Shown piece after piece: positions 1-5,983 of a stretch of DNA of 13,639 bases. How positions within the stretch are numbered: position 1 is the stretch's first letter; every line of letters begins with the position of its first letter. Below the pieces are notes generated by a model, which did no database searches, was not told the DNA's origin, and saw nothing but the letters and a program-made list of their open reading frames with translations. The position numbers and the translations under genes are program-made. Origin of the DNA: Xenococcus sp039190385 (lineage in GTDB: Bacteria > Cyanobacteriota > Cyanobacteriia > Cyanobacteriales > Xenococcaceae); assembly GCA_039190385.1 (NCBI GenBank), contig JBCCYD010000136.1, forward strand, positions 1 to 13,639, given 5' to 3'.

Positions 1-101
1 AAATTTTGAGACACCTATTGTGTAAAAAAAACATTGTTTTGTTGATGTTTTTCAATATACAAAAGTGGTTAATTACTACTTTGTAAAAAGCCTACCCCTG
101 T

Positions 102-401
102 GAGGTACTAAGACGTGAGCCAACTATTGATTTTCAAACTGCATTTGCTGCAAAACTAAAAGGCGTAAAAGATATAGAGGTTTTGGCAATCTCCGCACGA
201 TAACAACGCATTCTCATTAGTCACGATCACAAGACAATGCCGTCAGAATTTGCCCAGTTTATTCTAAATAATCAAAGTTCAGGAGTGATTATCGTATCTA
301 GAAAAGTACCCATCGAAAATATTATCGAAGAATTAATTTTGATTTGGGCTGTCTCAAGTGCAGAAGAATGGATAAACCGAATTGCCAAAATCCCTCTTTA
401 A
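102..401 (+). pseudogene. DUF5615 (PIN-like) family toxin remnant, start lost and internal stop
   Basis: Reading from 102 gives about 100 codons that resemble the cyanobacterial DUF5615 family of PIN-like putative nucleases, usually the toxin-like partner of DUF433 proteins. Visible landmarks are LRREPTIDFQTAF near the front, LAISAR, RILISHDHKTMPSEFAQFI, then SSGVIIV and EELILIWAVSSAEEWINRI, ending at TAA 399-401. An in-frame TAA at 201-203 lies where the family normally has Glu (AR-E-x-RIL), so a single GAA to TAA change explains it. The first ~15 residues and a start codon are missing: TAA at 84-86 closes the frame upstream and no family-like N-terminus is visible in the other frames. No DUF433 partner is seen before it. 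I recognise the family from memory; the stop and the lost start are seen directly. Confidence 0.8.
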
Positions 402-498
402 TGGAGTAATAAAAAGTTTTCTTGGGTTATTTTCTACACGGGATCTCGTTTTTAGAATTAAGAGATTTTTAGATAAGTCGCGATCGCTATTCTGTAAT

Positions 499-675
499 GC
501 GATCGCCAATATTTCACTACGATTACTATATTTACCTGCAAACTCATTTTGCTTACCGACAAAGCTAATAACTTTTGTCAACCCACAAGAAAATTAAAAA
601 TCTTACCGACTCACGTGTCAAAACATCGCTGGGGGCCTGGGGCGGGCGTAGCGCACCAGTGGGGGGTTTGGGGGG
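499..675. repeat. Long repeat copy A, left part (interrupted by IS)
   Basis: This segment matches 1864-2040 at roughly 93% by eye, from a GCGATCGC site at its left edge to a G-rich run at its right edge. It contains no convincing gene. Short ORFs crossing it have no recognisable domain. The G-rich part includes GGGGGCCTGGGGCGGGCGTA and the word GCGTAGCGCACCAG. It continues on the far side of the IS at 1560. Confidence 0.9.
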
Positions 676-679
676 CTAG
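676..679. repeat. Target-site duplication CTAG, left
   Basis: CTAG directly abuts the IS inverted repeat here and again at 1556-1559. Because the ends are also compatible with a 2-bp TA duplication (the next IS base is G on the left and C on the right), the true duplication may be TA or CTAG. Confidence 0.75.
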
Positions 680-695
680 GGCGTGTTTTCAAACT
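680..695. repeat. IS terminal inverted repeat, left
   Basis: GGCGTGTTTTCAAACT, an exact reverse complement of 1540-1555. The last base of the transposase stop codon region overlaps it (stop at 694-696). Confidence 0.93.
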
Positions 696-1500
696 ATAAC
701 CAGATTAAAATGCTAGCTATCATAATCATCGCAGCATAATTAACCGCTAGTTTCTCGTATCTAGTAGCAATCCTCCTAAATTGTTTCAGTCGGTTGATGC
801 ACCGCTCGACAATGTTGCATTTACGGTATATTTTCCGACTAAAAGGACCATGGCGTGCTTCATTTGATAATCGCGGAATTGTCAATCTAATTCCTCTTTT
901 CCGAAGATAACTTCTAATTCTGCGACCTGTGTAGCCTTTGTCTCCAACTAGTCTATCAGGACGTATTCTCGGTCTACCTCTCCCCAAACGCTTGACTGCT
1001 CCGGTTTCCATCAATTGTTCTAAAAAAATTGATTCACTACGTTGACCTGGAGTCAAAATGAAAGCTAGAGGTTTTCCTTTTCCTTCACAACGAAGGTGTA
1101 TTTTACTACTAAATCCGCCCCGAGAACGACCCAGTTTTTCCTCTTCTGCGCCGTTCTTTTTCCCTCCTGCTGCATGTTGATGAGCCCGAATTACTGTTCC
1201 ATCTACATAGTGTATTGTCCAGTCTAGCTCTCCTTTGTGGTCTGCGAGCGCTTGCAACTTTTTGAGAATTTCACCCCAAATTCCATTTTTTTGCCAACGG
1301 TAAAATCGAGTAGCAACACTACCCCATTTTCCATATCTTTCCGGGAGGTCTCGCCATGGAGCCCCAGTTCTTAATATCCAGAGAATGCCATTGATCATTG
1401 GACGATGGTCATTATTGGGCTTTCCCGTAGGTGGCTTTCGGGGTGGTAGCAATGGTTTTAAGTTATTCCATTGCTCATCACTTAATTCTCCTCGTTGCAT
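694..1500 (-). CDS. IS5-family DDE transposase (IS427-like), 268 aa
   Basis: This cut-and-paste DDE transposase moves the surrounding IS. The N-terminal part (residues ~5-80) carries the helix-rich IS5 domain with LSDEQWNNLKPLLPP, GILWILRTGAPWRDLPERYG and the FYRWQKNG stretch. The catalytic triad is visible: D100 in HYVDGTVIRAH, D187 in LVGDKGYTGRRI, and E232 in NIVERCINRLKQFRRIATRYEK. The reading frame is uninterrupted, whereas many relatives need a programmed frameshift between two ORFs. ATG at 1498-1500 is the natural start, 40 bp inside the right inverted repeat, and the TAG stop touches the left one. All known catalytic parts are present, so it is probably active. Confidence 0.95.
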   Translation of the reverse strand: MQRGELSDEQWNNLKPLLPPRKPPTGKPNNDHRPMINGILWILRTGAPWRDLPERYGKWGSVATRFYRWQKNGIWGEILKKLQALADHKGELDWTIHYVDGTVIRAHQHAAGGKKNGAEEEKLGRSRGGFSSKIHLRCEGKGKPLAFILTPGQRSESIFLEQLMETGAVKRLGRGRPRIRPDRLVGDKGYTGRRIRSYLRKRGIRLTIPRLSNEARHGPFSRKIYRKCNIVERCINRLKQFRRIATRYEKLAVNYAAMIMIASILIWL

Positions 1501-1539
1501 TTACACTTATTAATTGACATCTCTTTTTAGTATACAACG

Positions 1540-1555
1540 AGTTTGAAAACACGCC
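1540..1555. repeat. IS terminal inverted repeat, right
   Basis: AGTTTGAAAACACGCC, an exact reverse complement of 680-695. Confidence 0.93.
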
Positions 1556-1559
1556 CTAG
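1556..1559. repeat. Target-site duplication CTAG, right
   Basis: CTAG repeats the 4 bp at 676-679 on the other side of the IS. Confidence 0.75.
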
Positions 1560-1655
1560 GTCCCCCAATTGCATTTATGGCTTTGATTAGATAATTTTGA
1601 GACGAAAATTCTTAACCTTGAGTAAACCCTAGATAATTAGGAGAAACGCGATCGC
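1560..1655. repeat. Long repeat copy A, right part
   Basis: This continues copy A after the IS and matches 2045-2140: a C-run, then CATTTATGGCTTTGATTAG, TTTTGAGACGAAAATT and TTGAGTAAACCCTA, ending at GCGATCGC (1648-1655). The junction aligns with the uninterrupted copy B with no lost bases beyond the target duplication. Confidence 0.88.
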
Positions 1656-1863
1656 TACTTCGTCTAATGAAAAAATTTTACTGCTGATAGAACTCTTTTC
1701 TTCATGATTGATTTTAATTATGGTCCCCAGAGCACGGAGCTGGGCAAGCGCAGATAAACGCAGATAAACACAGATAAAAAGACACGTGAATTTCAGAAAA
1801 TACACTTTTAAAGATGTTTAACTAACAGTAACTAATGAGAAAATTATGCCTAATGGAAAAACC
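1656..1863. other. Spacer between repeat copies, no gene seen
   Basis: No supported gene. It contains a short CCCAG/CTGGG palindrome around 1724-1742 and three 10-bp tandem units (1750-1779). Otherwise it is AT-rich with stops in all frames. Confidence 0.6.
1750..1779. repeat. Three tandem 10-bp units (GCAGATAAAC)
   Basis: GCAGATAAAC at 1750-1759 and 1760-1769 is followed by the variant ACAGATAAAA at 1770-1779. No function can be assigned. Confidence 0.85.
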
Positions 1864-2140
1864 GCGATCGCTAATATTTCACTACTATTACTATATTTAT
1901 CTGCAAACTCATTTTGCTTACCCACAAAGCTAATAACTTTTGTCAACCCACAAGAAAATTAAAAATTTTCCCGACTCATGTGTCAAAACATCGCTGGGGG
2001 CCTGGGGCGGGCGTAGCGCACCAGTGGGGGGTCTGGGGGGTTAATCCCCCAGTTAGCATTTATGGCTTTGATTAGATAATTTTGAGACGAAAATTATTAA
2101 CCTTGAGTAAACCCTAAATAATTAGGAGAAACGAGATCGC
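1864..2140. repeat. Long repeat copy B (uninterrupted), ~277 bp
   Basis: This is the intact counterpart of copy A in the same orientation. It begins with GCGATCGC (1864-1871) and ends with a one-base variant, GAGATCGC (2133-2140), so both copies are bounded by HIP1 words. No reading frame with recognisable homology runs through it. It includes a strong hairpin (2033-2052). The right end lies 12 bp from the stop of the ABA4-like gene. Confidence 0.9.
2033..2052. other. GC-rich hairpin in repeat B (empty IS target)
   Basis: The stem CTGGGGG/CCCCCAG (7 bp) has loop GTTAAT. The equivalent hairpin in copy A has stem TTGGGGG/CCCCCAA and carries the IS in its loop. Confidence 0.8.
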
Positions 2141-2152
2141 AACCAAAATAAT

Positions 2153-2614
2153 TTAGGAAGTTGCAATAGTAGCAGATTCTCCCTCTTCAGAAGTCGAGAA
2201 AAATCGCTCCGTAACCCAAGCCGTAAGAATATGAGAAAGTAATCCAACTGGCCCAGCAAACAAACAAAGAGCCAGAGAATGAAACGTCCAAACACCAGTC
2301 TTTTGACCTTGCCAATAAATCCAACGCCCAACAAACAAGTCAAGCACTAGAAAATGAACCCATCCCGTAGCAGCAATTCTCTCATCAGAGAAAAATCGAG
2401 CAATATCTGCTAACCCAGGATCAGCCAAAGCTTGTGCCGATTCTGCGGTAATTGTCCCCGCAAAAAAATAAATATATAAACCAGCTAAAGCAACAAATGG
2501 CAAAAAAGAATCCATTACCTTTTGAGTGATTCCCCATTTCGGCAAGAAAATCATCAAAAACCAGAACGGCAGAACAAAAACATTGGCAATATCGAATAAC
2601 TGAGAAACTGACAT
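2153..2614 (-). CDS. ABA4-like membrane protein (DUF4281), 153 aa
   Basis: This is a small integral membrane protein of the ABA4/DUF4281 family. The plant member ABA DEFICIENT 4 is needed for neoxanthin formation; the cyanobacterial members are much less well understood. About four hydrophobic segments are visible: ~5-25, ~36-56, ~83-103 and ~111-133. Family-like features are SQLFDIANVFVLPFWFLMIF at the N-terminus, the GLADIARFFSDERIAATGWVHFLVLDLFVGRWIYWQG block, and the GPVGLLSHIL motif near the end. Length is typical of the family. ATG at 2612-2614 starts right at the conserved N-terminus; I see no strong ribosome binding site. It stands alone, with repeat copy B just after its stop. Any role in carotenoid metabolism here is inference from the plant protein. 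Confidence 0.85.
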   Translation of the reverse strand: MSVSQLFDIANVFVLPFWFLMIFLPKWGITQKVMDSFLPFVALAGLYIYFFAGTITAESAQALADPGLADIARFFSDERIAATGWVHFLVLDLFVGRWIYWQGQKTGVWTFHSLALCLFAGPVGLLSHILTAWVTERFFSTSEEGESATIATS

Positions 2615-2651
2615 GATAAATACAAATTGAATAAATTATTTAAAGTGAATT

Positions 2652-2680
2652 TTGTTATACAAAACTATTTTCACTATACA
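2652..2680 (+). promoter_or_regulatory. Weak candidate promoter
   Basis: TTGTTA at 2652-2657 and TATACA at 2675-2680 are 17 bp apart, matching the sigma70 consensus at 4 of 6 bases in each box. The region is AT-rich and also has partial matches on the other strand, where it could serve the ABA4-like gene. Confidence 0.25.
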
Positions 2681-2856
2681 AAGAATCAATCAGTAAATTT
2701 TCCCAAGTTGACAGCTCTTGCTAAAAAATAAAGATAGAACGCGCGATCGCCTGTAAATCTTGGCAATATTCTTTTCAGTAACAAAAATACGATCTCCCCG
2801 AAAAAGTGATCACATTTTCTCAACACCAGGAATAAAAATCAAAGTTTAAGATCATA

Positions 2857-2874
2857 AACTAATGTTCATTAGTT
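2857..2874. promoter_or_regulatory. 18-bp inverted repeat, possible operator or hairpin
   Basis: AACTAATG and CATTAGTT are perfect 8-bp arms around a TT centre. The form resembles a dimeric repressor site, or it may be an RNA hairpin just before the terminator. No regulator gene lies in the window. Confidence 0.4.
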
Positions 2875-2882
2875 CTTATTTC

Positions 2883-2909
2883 CCTCTCACTTGAGAGGTT
2901 CTTTTTTTT
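2883..2909 (+). terminator. Rho-independent terminator, plus strand
   Basis: The stem CCTCTC/GAGAGG (2883-2888, 2893-2898) has loop ACTT and is followed by TTC and eight T. The T-run is only on the plus-strand 3' side, so the orientation is clear. No plus-strand protein gene precedes it. Confidence 0.65.
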
Positions 2910-3019
2910 ATAATGCAAAAAATCAGCGATCGCTTTAGACAAAAAACTACTATAAATATTTTTAGGAATAGTTGCTGTGGAAGAAATAGTCAGTCATTAT
3001 TTTCGTTAGCGATCGCAAA

Positions 3020-3712
3020 TTAAATAACTTCAAGAATTCTATCTATTTCAATCTCAGCTAAAGAATCCACCACCCAATTAGCACGTCTTTGTAATAGATG
3101 AAAAGGATAAGTATTGGCAATAGCAACGACTGGCATTTTTGCCCTTTTAGCCGCTTCAATTCCCGCTAAAGAATCCTCAATCACCAGACATTCATGAGAT
3201 TGCAAGTTTAATGCCAAATTTTGCTGATTTAATTTGGTCACCGCTAGCAGATAACCATCAGGTTCGGGCTTACTAGTATTCACATCATCTGCCGTAACGA
3301 TCACAGAAAAATATTGAGTTAAATTTGCCTTTTGCAATACCAATTCCGTTTGTTGCCACAAAGCCCCTGTAACCAAAGCGATAATTAATTCTTTATTTTG
3401 TAATTGGGTGATAAATTCAATGACATCAGGAAAAATCGGTAAAGTTTGTAATTGTTGAATCTTTGCTCTGTAAGCTGCTGCTTTAATTTCAATAAGATTC
3501 GATAAATATTCATCGGTAATAAATTGACCACTACGATAAAACAAATCTGTTAAGCAAGCGCGATCGCTTCTCCCAATAGATAAAGCATGTAGTTCTGCTG
3601 GCTCAAACTTTACCTTTTCGGCAATTAACATTTCGCTAATTAATTCTTGATGTATTGGTTCATCATTAATAATGACACCATTAAAATCAAATAAAATAGC
3701 TCTCAAAGTCAT
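3020..3712 (-). CDS. HAD-superfamily phosphatase, subfamily IA, 230 aa
   Basis: This is a soluble haloacid-dehalogenase-fold protein related to beta-phosphoglucomutase and phosphoglycolate-type phosphatases. All four motifs are visible. Motif I is LFDFNGVI with the nucleophile D9. Motif II is T115 in ALVTGA. Motif III is K148 in TSKPEPDGY. Motif IV is VIEDSLAGIEAA with E179 and D180. The helical cap lies at ~16-90. Motif I is unusual: the residue two after the nucleophile is Asn11, not the Asp that acts as general acid/base in most phosphatases and mutases of this class. I believe a cyanobacterial group shares this FNGV form, but that is from memory. It follows the methyltransferase gene by 22 bp and is probably co-transcribed with it. 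The substrate cannot be named. Confidence 0.88.
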   Translation of the reverse strand: MTLRAILFDFNGVIINDEPIHQELISEMLIAEKVKFEPAELHALSIGRSDRACLTDLFYRSGQFITDEYLSNLIEIKAAAYRAKIQQLQTLPIFPDVIEFITQLQNKELIIALVTGALWQQTELVLQKANLTQYFSVIVTADDVNTSKPEPDGYLLAVTKLNQQNLALNLQSHECLVIEDSLAGIEAAKRAKMPVVAIANTYPFHLLQRRANWVVDSLAEIEIDRILEVI

Positions 3713-3734
3713 ATGTATAAATCTATGAATTGAA

Positions 3735-4544
3735 TTAGAACTTGGCTACACCAGGTTTCACAGCGCGAGTCACTTGATTTAGCAACCAAACATCATTTGT
3801 CCGTACTTGCTTAAACCCAGTAGCTCCCATCCAAGCATCGACGCTGGCTTTGGCATAATCTTTGATATAGGGCTCTTCAAAAATTTCAGTTAACCAAGAT
3901 GTCTGACGGATAGTTTTTTGATTGCCATCTAGAATTAAAATTTGTCCCCCTCGAGTCAAGAGACGAAAACCTTCTTTGAGGATCGCTTGAGATATTCTTA
4001 GCGGTGTTTCATGAAATAACAAACTAGCAGTGATTAGATCAAACTGAGCATCAGCAAATTCTGTGGCTTCTGCCTGACTATGTAACCATTGGATATTGAG
4101 ATTTTCTTGTTTTGCTTTCATCTCCGCGATCGCGAGCATATAGGGAGATAGATCCAAACCTGTAACTTTGGCATTAGGAAAAGCTTTTTGCAACATAATA
4201 GTTGTCGAACCAGTCCCGCAACCAAGATCTAAAATGTTTTGCGGTTTTCCTTTGATTGCCTCAATTAATTCCTGACGAATCCAAGTTTCATTGGGAGGCA
4301 AAGCATATTGGGTTATGGGATCATAGGTTACCGCTGCATCAGGAGTCAGATAACCGCCTTTGACCCCGTGGAAATTTTGGGAGCTGTAATACTTGGGATA
4401 AACTAAATTAGGATTAGATAAGCGATCGCATTCTTTTTGCCAATCAGTATTTTCGTAAAGTTCTTTTAGTGGTTTTTCGTCTATTAGTAATTGAAAGAGG
4501 GGTTGGAGGAATCTTTCCCAAATGGGATCTTGAGCGACTGCCAT
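3735..4544 (-). CDS. Class I SAM-dependent methyltransferase, 269 aa
   Basis: This is a Rossmann-fold methyltransferase of unknown substrate. The SAM-binding motif I, ILDLGCGTGST, is at residues ~104-114. The acidic end of strand 2 follows at D131 in VTGLDLSPYMLAIA. FDLITASLLFHETP fits motif IV, and LTRGGQILILDG the post-motif strand. An N-terminal extension of ~85 residues (with YYSSQNFHGVKGGYLTPDAA) precedes the fold and may form a substrate lid. ATG at 4542-4544 is the start; no strong Shine-Dalgarno is seen. It is the first gene of a likely two-gene unit with the HAD phosphatase. Three 14-bp tandem units lie ~57 bp upstream. Pairing with a phosphatase suggests small-molecule metabolism, but that is inference. 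Confidence 0.85.
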   Translation of the reverse strand: MAVAQDPIWERFLQPLFQLLIDEKPLKELYENTDWQKECDRLSNPNLVYPKYYSSQNFHGVKGGYLTPDAAVTYDPITQYALPPNETWIRQELIEAIKGKPQNILDLGCGTGSTTIMLQKAFPNAKVTGLDLSPYMLAIAEMKAKQENLNIQWLHSQAEATEFADAQFDLITASLLFHETPLRISQAILKEGFRLLTRGGQILILDGNQKTIRQTSWLTEIFEEPYIKDYAKASVDAWMGATGFKQVRTNDVWLLNQVTRAVKPGVAKF

Positions 4545-4601
4545 GTTTTTTATCGAGATTTTTAGTAATTAGCTTTCATTATTACTTACATATTCATTGA
4601 C

Positions 4602-4643
4602 CATTAAGCATTAAACATTAAGCATTAAATATTAAGCATTAAA
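4602..4643. repeat. Three tandem 14-bp units upstream of the methyltransferase
   Basis: CATTAAGCATTAAA at 4602-4615 and 4616-4629 is followed by TATTAAGCATTAAA at 4630-4643. They lie in the presumed promoter region of the methyltransferase. Confidence 0.9.
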
Positions 4644-4648
4644 CAATT

Positions 4649-4800
4649 GATAGTGATTAACTAGACAATCTTGAGTTTCGTTACTCTAGTTAGCCGATAG
4701 ATCTGCGATCGCGTATTATCAGGATTTTTGCGACTATATTCCAGAATTGCGATCGCAGATAGAAATCATTTATTGAGTGATCACGCGCTAACAAAATTCC
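4649..4800. repeat. HIP1-based palindromic repeat, fullest copy
   Basis: The left 64 bp (4649-4712) match 5963-6026 at about 54 of 64 positions. The right part (4699-4800) resembles 5123-5202. It contains the inverted arms ATCTGCGATCGC (4700-4711) and GCGATCGCAGAT (about 4749-4760), enclosing ATTATCAGGATTTTTGCG. No gene is present. Confidence 0.75.
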
Positions 4801-4806
4801 TTAACA

Positions 4807-5061
4807 TTAGGGCTGTTTATCCAATATTCCTTGACGAATGGCATCATCTAATTCGTCTAATGTTTTAGCTTCCCCTTCATAAGACAAACATCCAGCAACT
4901 TCTTCTAATTTCGTCTCTGGAAAAGGTTTTTTTGATTTTAGTAAAATACCATCCCCTGTATTAATCGCTAGTAATTCTTGTCCAGCTTGCCAATGATGAG
5001 CATCCCGTAAAGCTTTGGGAATGATGACTTGACCTTTGCTCGATAGCTTGGTGAATTCCAT
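4807..5061 (-). CDS. AbrB/MazE-type antitoxin-like DNA-binding protein, orphan, 84 aa
   Basis: The N-terminal ~45 residues form an AbrB/SpoVT swapped-hairpin domain: TKLSSKGQVIIPKALRDAHHWQAGQELLAI is the classic pattern of VapB and MazE antitoxins. The C-terminal part, ending in DELDDAIRQGILDKQP, looks like the flexible tail that normally wraps a PIN toxin. No toxin gene follows: the sequence after its stop (4806 down to 4545) is repeat DNA without a PIN reading frame. It could be a solitary regulator, or an antitoxin that lost its toxin. Such proteins normally bind their own promoter. HIP1 hairpin repeats lie on both sides. The length is usual for the family and ATG at 5059-5061 is the only sensible start. 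Confidence 0.88.
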   Translation of the reverse strand: MEFTKLSSKGQVIIPKALRDAHHWQAGQELLAINTGDGILLKSKKPFPETKLEEVAGCLSYEGEAKTLDELDDAIRQGILDKQP

Positions 5062-5122
5062 AGATTGGGAAATTAAGATTGTGGAAAGAATTATAACATT
5101 GCAATATTTCTATTCAAGCTAG

Positions 5123-5202
5123 AGATCCGCGATCGCGCCGTATCAGGATTTATGCGATCGCGGATAGGAACAATTCTGTAGTGATCAACGTAGCAAAAAT
5201 CA
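5123..5202. repeat. HIP1-based palindromic repeat, short copy
   Basis: This is a relative of 4699-4800. The inverted arms ATCCGCGATCGC and GCGATCGCGGAT enclose GCCGTATCAGGATTTAT. The stem base pair that is T-A in the other copy is C-G here. The tail TAGTGATCAACGTAGCAAAAATC resembles GAGTGATCACGCGCTAACAAAATTC after the first copy. Confidence 0.72.
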
Positions 5203-5287
5203 GTTCAATAGAGATCTTGCAAATGTTCACCAACAAATGTGAAGTATAGAATATAAATAACGCCCATTAGATATACAAAACTCTTCT

Positions 5288-5536
5288 ATGCAAACGATAA
5301 AACTCAAATCTCATGTTGGCAATGACGGAATCTTACATTTGAATGTGCCAACAGATATTAAAAATGCCGAACTAGAAGTAGTAGTTACTTTAAGGAGTAT
5401 CATTTCTACTTCGGATAACAGTAAAAAATCAGAATGGTCACCTGGATTTTTTGATAAAACAGCAGGCGCTTGGCAGGGAGAACCATTACAGAGAGAATCT
5501 CAAGGAGAATATGAAAATCGAGAGGAATTATTTTGA
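5288..5536 (+). CDS. VapB-type antitoxin, 82 aa
   Basis: This is the small first gene of a toxin-antitoxin pair. The N-terminal part, MQTIKLKSHVGNDGILHLNVP, is a beta-rich segment typical of cyanobacterial antitoxins placed before PIN toxins. The middle is variable and the C-terminal stretch SPGFFDKTAGAWQGEPLQRE, ending in the acidic QGEYENREELF, is the likely toxin-binding tail. The protein is short and without Cys. It overlaps the toxin gene by 4 bp (TTGA at 5533-5536), so translation is probably coupled. By family behaviour it should neutralise the toxin and, with it, repress its own promoter. I recognise the type from the pairing and the N-terminus rather than from one strong motif. Confidence 0.85.
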   Translation: MQTIKLKSHVGNDGILHLNVPTDIKNAELEVVVTLRSIISTSDNSKKSEWSPGFFDKTAGAWQGEPLQRESQGEYENREELF

Positions 5537-5937
5537 TTTACTTGCTCGATACAAATACTTGTATTCAGTATCTAAATGGTCGTAATTCTTTAGTTGTTAA
5601 CAAACTTAAATCTCACAAACCGAACGACATAGTACTTTGTGACATTGTGAAGTTAGAACTTTACTATGGTGCATATAAAAGTGAACGTAAAGATCAAAAC
5701 CTTCAAGTGTTAAATGAGTTTTTTCAAGAATTTCATAGCTTATCTTTCGATGATCAAGCTGCTAAAAAAGCAGGAGAAATTAGAGCTAAACTTGCGGGGT
5801 TAGGAACTCCTATTGGGCCTTATGATCTTCAGATAGCAGCGATCGCGTTAGTTCATAATCTTATTTTAGTAACTCATAATATTGATGAATTTAGTCGAGT
5901 TGAAGGATTATCCTATGAAGATTGGGAAATTGTTTAA
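5533..5937 (+). CDS. vapC: VapC-type PIN-domain toxin ribonuclease, 134 aa
   Basis: This is a single-domain PIN nuclease; family members cut RNA (often tRNA or rRNA) using a metal held by acidic residues. All are visible: D6 in YLLDTNTC, E42 in VKLELYYGAY, D98 in GPYDLQIAAIA, and the THNIDEF segment with N116 and D118. The length of ~134 residues is standard. The start is a TTG at 5533-5535 that shares TTGA with the antitoxin stop; the next codons (ATT TAC TTG CTC GAT) enter strand 1 at once, so a later start would destroy the active site. The pair has no sign of damage, so it is likely functional. It is the only complete toxin-antitoxin pair in the window. Confidence 0.93.
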   Translation: MIYLLDTNTCIQYLNGRNSLVVNKLKSHKPNDIVLCDIVKLELYYGAYKSERKDQNLQVLNEFFQEFHSLSFDDQAAKKAGEIRAKLAGLGTPIGPYDLQIAAIALVHNLILVTHNIDEFSRVEGLSYEDWEIV

Positions 5938-5950
5938 ATTTTGCATATAA

Positions 5951-5983
5951 ATTTTTAATATTGATAGTAATTAACTCGATGAT
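5951..5983. repeat. Inverted-repeat partner, left of RAYT
   Basis: These 33 bp match the reverse complement of 6765-6797 at 31 of 33 positions and include AATTAACTCGATGAT. The segment overlaps the repeat at 5963-6026. Confidence 0.85.

Larger units (their letters stand above)
680..1555 (-). mobile_element. Intact IS5-family insertion sequence (IS427-like), 876 bp
   Basis: The ends are 16-bp perfect inverted repeats, GGCGTGTTTTCAAACT at 680-695 and its reverse complement at 1540-1555, flanked by CTAG on both sides. One transposase gene fills the element. Size, GG-type ends, a TA/CTAG target and the transposase type fit the IS427 group of the IS5 family. Intact ends, an intact gene and an intact target duplication suggest a recent insertion. 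It sits inside repeat copy A; the second copy at 1864-2140 shows the empty site. Confidence 0.93.
2615..3019. other. 405-bp intergenic region with possible small RNA on plus strand
   Basis: No protein gene is supported. Seen here are a weak sigma70-like promoter (2652-2680, plus), two HIP1-type sites, an 18-bp palindrome (2857-2874) and a plus-strand terminator (2883-2909). Both neighbouring genes are on the minus strand, so a plus-strand terminator does not belong to either. Confidence 0.5.

Noticed and set aside
1..12. AATTTTGAGAC at the left edge matching part of the long repeat
   Set aside because: Eleven AT-rich bases are too few to claim a third copy.
354..597. Overlapping ORFs of 71-75 codons on both strands
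   Set aside because: They overlap the DUF5615 remnant end and repeat copy A, have no domain or sensible composition, and the repeat's second copy does not keep the frame.
499..2140. Possible CRISPR array from repeated segments
   Set aside because: Only two long copies with a gene-sized interval; no short regular repeat-spacer pattern exists anywhere in the window.
2122..2343. 73-codon minus-strand ORF
   Set aside because: It lies in another frame inside the ABA4-like gene and shows no family features.
4545..4806. Toxin gene remnant after the orphan AbrB-type gene
   Set aside because: A short ORF (MLRNFVSA) follows the stop, but it has no PIN motifs and the region is covered by repeats.
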